Assembly: GCF_002414005.1 (NCBI RefSeq)
Contig: NZ_DHYG01000013.1
Coordinates: 1-11,370, forward strand
Direction of reading: 5' to 3'
Length of the DNA stretch: 11,370 nt
From: Psychrobacter sp. UBA5136
GTDB lineage: Bacteria > Pseudomonadota > Gammaproteobacteria > Pseudomonadales > Moraxellaceae
Each line of letters opens with the position of its first letter. Within the stretch, counting starts at the first letter, position 1. Shown one piece after another: positions 7,178 to 11,370 of the stretch. The notes below the pieces were generated by a model. That model had not been told where the DNA came from. It saw only the letters and a program-made list of their open reading frames with translations, and did not search any database. Both the position numbers and the translations under genes were made by a program.

Positions 7178-8260
7178 TTAACGATTTGGCAAAACGTCTT
7201 TGACCATGTCGCGTAGCTCATGTAGAGCAGTAACTGTGCTGTCCCAATCTAAACAGCCATCGGTGATGGATTTGCCGTACTCAAGCTGACTTAAATCAGC
7301 GGTAAGCTTTTGATTGCCGCCTTTTAGATGGCTCTCAATCATCATAGCGATGATAGATTTATTACCGTTTTGAATTTGCTCAGCGACGTTTTTGATGACC
7401 ATCGGCTGCAGATAGGGGTCTTTACCAGAGTTGGCGTGGCTTGAGTCAATCATAATCTTACTATTGGTTTTGCCTTTTGCTAGCTCATTTTCCACTTGGG
7501 CAACGGCGGTTTCATCATAGTTAGGTTTACCATTACCGCCGCGCAGTACCACGTGGGCGTAAGGGTTGCCTTTTGATTTGATGATAGAAACCTTGCCATC
7601 TGATGATAGGCCTAAGAAGCTATGACCTTCTTTGACCGCTTGCATGGCATTAACCGCGACCGTCATGCCGCCATCCGTACCGTTTTTAAAGCCAACTGGG
7701 CACGATAAGCCTGAGCTCATCTCGCGATGCGTTTGGCTCTCAGTCGTACGCGCACCAATCGCTGACCAGCTAATCAAATCCTGCATGTACTGCGGCGTAT
7801 TTGGGTCTAATGCTTCAGTGGCGCACGGCAGACCTTTTTCATTCAAATCAAGCAATAACTTACGGGCAGTGCGCAGACCTTTCTCGATATCAAAGCTGTC
7901 GTTCATATCAGGGTCGTTAATCATGCCTTTCCAGCCAACCGTGGTACGCGGTTTTTCAAAATAGACGCGCATTACAACGAAAATGCTGTCTTCAATCTCT
8001 TTTGCCAATACCGCCAAGCGATCAGCATATTCGTGCGCGGCTTTAATATCGTGAATCGAGCAAGGACCAATAACCACAAATAGACGCTTGTCTTTACCGT
8101 CGAGGATATCTTGGATGGTATTACGACCTTTTAGAACCGTGTTATAGGCTTCTTTTGATAAAGGGAGCTCAGTCTTTAGCTCAGCGGGGGTGATTAAAGG
8201 AATGAATTTTTCAATATTCACGTCGTCAATGTCTGCATTATGAGTAGCTGGTGTTGTCAT
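7178..8260 (-). CDS. aroF/G: 3-deoxy-7-phosphoheptulonate synthase, class I (AroF/AroG/AroH type)
   Basis: A 360-residue enzyme that joins phosphoenolpyruvate and erythrose 4-phosphate to DAHP, the first step of the shikimate pathway to aromatic amino acids. The class I signatures are clear: VVIGPCSIHD (62-71), RVYFEKPRTTVGWKG (98-112), IGARTTESQTHRE (168-180) and PVGFKNGTDG (188-197). By comparison with E. coli AroG (C61, H268, E302, D326), the metal ligands are C67, H275, E309 and D334. The isozyme cannot be fixed by sequence reading alone. The inhibitor-pocket segment ALDPNTPQY (150-158) carries the proline (P153) found in tyrosine-sensitive AroF, where AroG has methionine. Start ATG at 8260 gives the usual N-terminal arm, though the Shine-Dalgarno is poor. 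A strong promoter lies at 8297-8325, giving a leader of about 30 nt, with no room for a leader-peptide attenuator. It is a single-gene unit. Confidence 0.95.
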   Translation of the reverse strand: MTTPATHNADIDDVNIEKFIPLITPAELKTELPLSKEAYNTVLKGRNTIQDILDGKDKRLFVVIGPCSIHDIKAAHEYADRLAVLAKEIEDSIFVVMRVYFEKPRTTVGWKGMINDPDMNDSFDIEKGLRTARKLLLDLNEKGLPCATEALDPNTPQYMQDLISWSAIGARTTESQTHREMSSGLSCPVGFKNGTDGGMTVAVNAMQAVKEGHSFLGLSSDGKVSIIKSKGNPYAHVVLRGGNGKPNYDETAVAQVENELAKGKTNSKIMIDSSHANSGKDPYLQPMVIKNVAEQIQNGNKSIIAMMIESHLKGGNQKLTADLSQLEYGKSITDGCLDWDSTVTALHELRDMVKDVLPNR

Positions 8261-8296
8261 GATTATATATCGTCTAGCTAATTTATGGGGATATTC

Positions 8297-8325
8297 ATTA
8301 TGCGGACAAAAGCGCTGGTTGACAA
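8297..8325 (-). promoter_or_regulatory. Sigma70 promoter of the DAHP synthase gene
   Basis: Read on the minus strand: TTGTCA (8325-8320), a 17-bp spacer, then CATAAT (8302-8297). Both boxes match consensus in five of six positions. The start of transcription would be near 8290, about 30 nt before the ATG. Confidence 0.65.
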
Positions 8326-8336
8326 GGGTAGTCGCA

Positions 8337-8357
8337 CAGTTAATTGACTACTAACTG
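8337..8357. promoter_or_regulatory. Inverted repeat just upstream of the DAHP synthase promoter
   Basis: The arms cagtta (8337-8342) and taactg (8352-8357) are perfect complements around a 9-bp centre. It lies 12 bp upstream of the -35 box, a usual place for an activator or repressor site. It does not match the TyrR or TrpR consensus as I know them. Six-base arms can arise by chance. Confidence 0.3.
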
Positions 8358-8495
8358 GAATGCGAGCACTAAAACTTTGTTATATCTGATGGCCACAAGT
8401 AGCCTTAATCTAGCGCTATTCATGGGCGTATACCTGTAACTGAGCAGTATAAAACGTCTGGTTAAATGTTTTTTTATCGCTAAGCTCAGTCCAAA

Positions 8496-8519
8496 TTTTC
8501 ACTAAACTTTTCACTAAAC
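8496..8519 (+). repeat. Perfect tandem duplication of a 12-bp unit
   Basis: The unit ttttcactaaac occurs twice with no gap (8496-8507, 8508-8519). It is in the middle of the gap, away from the clear promoters. It is most likely a replication-slippage duplication or a pair of protein sites about one helical turn apart. Confidence 0.85.
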
Positions 8520-8660
8520 AAAGTGTCTATCGGCAGATATATGTGAGCAATTACGACCAGATTTGATGACTTAATTCCGCTATTTTTAGCTATTTTAGGC
8601 ACTGTCACGTATGATGGCGATATAAACAATCAAATTTGAGCAATATAGAAGCGACTGAGA

Positions 8661-8690
8661 TGACTCTGGATAACTTTGGATGGCTTTGAA
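8661..8690 (+). repeat. Three degenerate tandem 10-bp units
   Basis: Successive units tgactctgga, taactttgga and tggctttgaa share the pattern t-n-n-c-t-n-t-g-(g/a)-a. They lie directly upstream of, and overlap, a candidate lpxB -35 box at 8686. Confidence 0.5.
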
Positions 8691-8714
8691 TGCGCATCTT
8701 ATTACGGCTATCCT
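8686..8714 (+). promoter_or_regulatory. Alternative candidate promoter for lpxB
   Basis: TTGAAT (8686-8691), a 17-bp spacer, then TATCCT (8709-8714); each matches consensus in four of six positions. It competes with the TATAAT at 8741-8746, and either could drive lpxB-rnhB. Confidence 0.3.
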
Positions 8715-8753
8715 ATGTTATATTTTATACTTATTATTTTTATAATAGCCGTA
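8703..8753. promoter_or_regulatory. Inverted repeat bracketing the likely lpxB promoter
   Basis: Perfect 9-bp arms tacggctat (8703-8711) and atagccgta (8745-8753) are 33 bp apart. A consensus TATAAT lies at 8741-8746, overlapping the right arm, with a weak TTATAT -35 (8718-8723) at 17 bp. So the two arms flank a promoter, with their centres 42 bp apart. Confidence 0.45.
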
Positions 8754-8833
8754 TTGTACCCTTTGCCTTATTTTAACTGTGCTGCTTAATTGGCACCCAT
8801 TAAATTGTACCATTTTAATATTGAGAGCTTATC

Positions 8834-10210
8834 ATGACAGTTTCTGCTACGCCTCACCAACATGCTGACGTAACGCCAGCGTCCGACGCTTATAGTGCTT
8901 TTGATCAATTGCCTGACGTAGCGGCCTCGCCACTGGTGATAGGTATTGTCGCTGGTGAAGTATCGGGCGACAGTTTGGGCGCAGACTTTATGCAGCAGAT
9001 GAATAATCTGCGCGATGATATTATTTGGGTGGGCGTTGGCGGTGCAAAAATGCAAGCGCAAGGGCTGCAAAGTATTTTTCCGTTATCGCGTCTGGCAGTG
9101 ATGGGCTTGGTCGAAGTGGTTGCTCAGTTGCCGGACTTGCTAAAGGCGCGCCGAGAATTACTGGCTGCCTTTAAAGCTGCGAGTATTGATTGGTTTATTG
9201 GCATTGATGCGCCAGATTTTAACCTTAGAGTGGCCAAAAAATTAAAGCCACAAGGGGTATTTTGCGTGCAGTATGTCAGCCCTTCTATTTGGGCATGGCG
9301 CGAGTCGCGCATTCATAATATTATGGCGGCGACCAATTTGGTGTTGTGTCTATTTCCCTTTGAGCTACCAGTTTATGAGCGTTACGGTCACCCAGCGATA
9401 TGCGTCGGTCATCCGCTATTGCGAACTATCGATCACACCCTGCTGGAGACGCCAATCGATCAGCGCCGGAGCGAGCTTGTCTGGCACAATGATGGTTTGC
9501 AGCAGTTTTTTATTGATCGCTTTGATGAGGTCAGCCAGCTTATCTGTGTGATGCCAGGGTCGAGGCGCGGTGAGATAACGGCTATTTTGCCGCTGATGCT
9601 TGATGGTATCCAAAGGCTGCTACTGTTAGATCCTAAGCTGTGTTTTATCATTCCAACGGTCGATCAAAATCATCAATATATCGTCCAAGATGTGATTGAT
9701 AAGCGCTCAGAGCAACTGCGGGCGGCGATTGTCGTGGTCTATGATGATAGCCAGCCAGCCTTTAGTCAGCAAGCAATGGCCGCATCAGATGTCGTCATGT
9801 TGGCATCGGGTACTGCTACCTTGGAAGCCATGCTGCTTGAGCGCCCGATGGTGGTTATTTATCAGTTAAATCAGCTGACTTATCAGATTGCCAAACGCTT
9901 AGTCAAAGTTCCTTATGTTGCTTTGCCCAATATTCTAGCAGACAGCGCGATTGTCCCTGAGCTTATCCAAGAGCAGGCGAGCGGCGACAACATCTGTCGC
10001 ACCGTGATGCGGCTGTTGCAACCGCGCGCTTATGCTGAGCAATTAAAAGCGCTCACTGATACCAAGCATTTATTACAACAACAAAGCAATCATGATCCGG
10101 TTGATAGTGTCATTGAGCAATGGTTTATTCAAGACTGCGATAGCCATCAAAGTGATGAGCTTAGCGACCAAGAAAATCAAAACAGCCAAAATAATTTTCA
10201 AACTCAGTAA
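8834..10210 (+). CDS. lpxB: Lipid-A-disaccharide synthase LpxB
   Basis: A 458-residue glycosyltransferase (family GT19) that joins UDP-2,3-diacylglucosamine to lipid X to make the lipid A disaccharide at the inner face of the inner membrane. Motifs in order: IVAGEVSGDSLGA (38-50), FIGIDAPDFN (121-130, D125 or D128 region matching the essential aspartate of the family), VSPSIWAWR (148-156), PGSRRGEI (241-248), LASGTATLEAML (323-334) and LVKVPYVALPNILA (357-370 region). E. coli LpxB has 382 residues. The extra length comes from about 25 N-terminal residues, an insertion of about 16 between 197 and 235, and a polar Asp/Gln/Asn-rich tail after about 433. No earlier or clearly better start exists; a GTG at V35 would lie inside the conserved core edge and lacks a ribosome site. 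A GAGAG at 8823-8827 serves the ATG. It is followed 63 bp later by rnhB, with no terminator between. Confidence 0.96.
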   Translation: MTVSATPHQHADVTPASDAYSAFDQLPDVAASPLVIGIVAGEVSGDSLGADFMQQMNNLRDDIIWVGVGGAKMQAQGLQSIFPLSRLAVMGLVEVVAQLPDLLKARRELLAAFKAASIDWFIGIDAPDFNLRVAKKLKPQGVFCVQYVSPSIWAWRESRIHNIMAATNLVLCLFPFELPVYERYGHPAICVGHPLLRTIDHTLLETPIDQRRSELVWHNDGLQQFFIDRFDEVSQLICVMPGSRRGEITAILPLMLDGIQRLLLLDPKLCFIIPTVDQNHQYIVQDVIDKRSEQLRAAIVVVYDDSQPAFSQQAMAASDVVMLASGTATLEAMLLERPMVVIYQLNQLTYQIAKRLVKVPYVALPNILADSAIVPELIQEQASGDNICRTVMRLLQPRAYAEQLKALTDTKHLLQQQSNHDPVDSVIEQWFIQDCDSHQSDELSDQENQNSQNNFQTQ

Positions 10211-10273
10211 CTAACCGTCTATCGCGTCAAATAAGCAAATCAATTAATCAGTAAGATTAACAAATAATAAGCC

Positions 10274-11152
10274 ATGAGTATGATGCCCCGTACAGAAAAT
10301 ATCACTATAGAAAACCCCGCTAAAAATAACCATGTCGTTCAGATTGATAGGGTTATTGAACAAGTTGATATTAAAGGTCAATATATTCAACTGGCGGCGC
10401 CCATACAGTTATCTGGGCAATTAAATAGCGCCGAATTACTTGCGCAATATCCGATAAATATAGAAGACTTACAACCATCAGCCATACAAATTGGCGTGGA
10501 TGAAGCGGGGCGCGGACCGCTGCTAGGAAGCGTCAATGTGGCGGCTGCGATATTGCCGCGCGCTTGGTCAGGATTGATTGAGGAAGAGCCACTTAAAGCC
10601 ACGCCGTTATCTCTCTTAACGGACTCAAAGCAATTAAGCGAAAAAAAGCGCGACATTTTATATCCGCTGGTTCAGCAGTATGCAGTCGGTTATATCGTCG
10701 CTGATATACCCGCAGCCGTCATCGACCAAGTAAATATCCTGCAAGCAACCATGCTAGGTATGCGACTATGTACTGAGGTTTTATTGGAGATAATGGCTAA
10801 GTACTTAAAATCTGGCCATAAAAGAACGTTTGAAGTGCTGCTCGATGGTAATCGCTGCCCTGATTTGGACTATGCAAACCTTACTAGATTTGGTATCGAA
10901 GAATCAGCGATTGATTGTCAAGCGTGGGTGAAAGGCGATGGCCGACATACTAGCATTGCGGCGGCCAGTATTTTAGCAAAAGTAAGCCGCGACCAAACCA
11001 TGTATGCACTTGATGCCGAGCATCCTGAATACGGCATTGCCAAGCATAAAGGCTACCCGACACGCGCCCATATGGAAGCGCTTTCAAAGCATGGAGCATT
11101 ATCAGGGCATCGCCGTAGTTTTGCTCCTGTCAGAAAAGTACTTGAAAGCTAA
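10274..11152 (+). CDS. rnhB: Ribonuclease HII
   Basis: A 292-residue endonuclease that cuts the RNA strand of RNA-DNA hybrids and starts removal of single ribonucleotides from DNA. The catalytic residues are D76 and E77 in GVDEAGRGP (74-82), D191 in LLDGNRCP (189-196) and D222 in KGDGR (220-224). They match E. coli D16, E17, D108 and D126. SIAAASILAKVSRD (227-240) follows as in the family. E. coli RNase HII has 198 residues; this one has about 70 extra at the N-terminus with no recognised domain, and about 13 extra between the LDGN and KGD motifs. The ATG at 10274 lacks a clear Shine-Dalgarno; ATGs at residues 3 and 4 are alternatives. A much later start would remove the extension, but no ATG lies between residue 4 and the catalytic site. 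It is probably co-transcribed with lpxB. Confidence 0.95.
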   Translation: MSMMPRTENITIENPAKNNHVVQIDRVIEQVDIKGQYIQLAAPIQLSGQLNSAELLAQYPINIEDLQPSAIQIGVDEAGRGPLLGSVNVAAAILPRAWSGLIEEEPLKATPLSLLTDSKQLSEKKRDILYPLVQQYAVGYIVADIPAAVIDQVNILQATMLGMRLCTEVLLEIMAKYLKSGHKRTFEVLLDGNRCPDLDYANLTRFGIEESAIDCQAWVKGDGRHTSIAAASILAKVSRDQTMYALDAEHPEYGIAKHKGYPTRAHMEALSKHGALSGHRRSFAPVRKVLES

Positions 11153-11245
11153 CACTGTACTAAAAATACTCATCAGCTAGTAGTATTAAACCGTTTTATA
11201 AAATAGCCTAAGCGGTACTATAAAAAATAACTGTCCATTAAATAT

Positions 11246-11281
11246 AAAAAACCTTCTATTTAAAATAAATAGAGGGTTTTT
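11246..11281. terminator. Bidirectional terminator after rnhB
   Basis: Arms of 15 bp (11247-11261 and 11267-11281), one G-T wobble, 5-nt loop, ending in five T and beginning in an A-run. It follows the rnhB stop codon by about 95 bp and would also serve a minus-strand gene entering from the right. Confidence 0.9.
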
Positions 11282-11370
11282 CATTGATGAATTAACAAAA
11301 AACATGCTTTTCAAGTTTAAAAAGCGCTTAAAAAGACGAGTTTGGCTGCTATGAACTACCCACTACCTAA

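Larger units (their letters stand above)
8261..8833. other. 573-bp divergent gap between the DAHP synthase gene and lpxB
   Basis: No gene is visible. It contains the DAHP synthase promoter with an adjacent inverted repeat (8337-8357), a 12-bp perfect tandem duplication (8496-8519), three degenerate 10-bp units (8661-8690), and likely lpxB promoters bracketed by an inverted repeat (8703-8753). Confidence 0.65.

Noticed and set aside
8262..8267. Minus-strand TATAAT directly before the DAHP synthase ATG
   Set aside because: Transcription from it would begin inside the coding sequence, and a better promoter lies at 8297-8325.
8786..9070. 94-codon minus-strand open frame over the start of lpxB
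   Set aside because: It mostly runs antisense to the conserved lpxB core and has no recognisable features.
11282..11370. Possible start or end of a further gene at the right edge
   Set aside because: Only 89 bases remain; no frame, ribosome site or motif is long enough to support a call.
1..11370. Mobile element, CRISPR array, tRNA, rRNA or defence system
   Set aside because: No transposase, integrase, terminal repeats, regularly spaced repeats, cloverleaf or rRNA-like sequence is visible; every long frame is a housekeeping or envelope gene.

Overview
The window reads as ordinary chromosomal DNA of a gammaproteobacterium of the Moraxellaceae, most likely a Psychrobacter or close relative. 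The reasons are the moderately AT-rich composition, a beta-barrel gene whose product resembles the Acinetobacter CarO/Omp25 family, acidic and polar proteins, and family members that are recognisably gammaproteobacterial (PepN, class I DAHP synthase, LpxB, RNase HII, Pal). The genus is an inference from remembered families; no search was run.

Layout, left to right. An IclR-family regulator (minus, 174-932) ends at a strong bidirectional hairpin (101-136). A 619-bp AT-rich gap separates it from a CarO-like outer membrane protein (plus, 1552-2442). That gene converges on a 4'-phosphopantetheinyl transferase (minus, 2556-3326), with a shared terminator between them. Upstream of the transferase and on the same strand lies pal (minus, 3429-3947), cut off from it by its own terminator. 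A 417-bp gap separates pal from the divergent pepN (plus, 4365-7013). pepN converges on a class I DAHP synthase gene (minus, 7178-8260), again across a shared terminator. A 573-bp gap with promoters and short repeats precedes the lpxB-rnhB pair (plus, 8834-11152), which ends at a strong terminator (11246-11281).

Functionally the region is a set of housekeeping genes. Several serve the envelope: the CarO-like barrel, the Pal lipoprotein that ties the outer membrane to peptidoglycan, and LpxB of lipid A synthesis. The others serve metabolism and nucleic acid upkeep: PepN in peptide breakdown, DAHP synthase at the entry to the shikimate pathway, a phosphopantetheinyl transferase that activates carrier proteins, and RNase HII for ribonucleotide removal. 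Most genes look like single-gene transcription units; only lpxB-rnhB looks like an operon.

No mobile element, CRISPR array, tRNA, rRNA or defence-like cluster is visible, and I see no convincing undescribed system. The points worth a second look are small: a pal gene apart from tolB, a possibly leaderless transferase mRNA, lineage-specific extensions in LpxB and RNase HII, an inverted repeat bracketing the likely lpxB promoter, and several short tandem duplications in the gaps.
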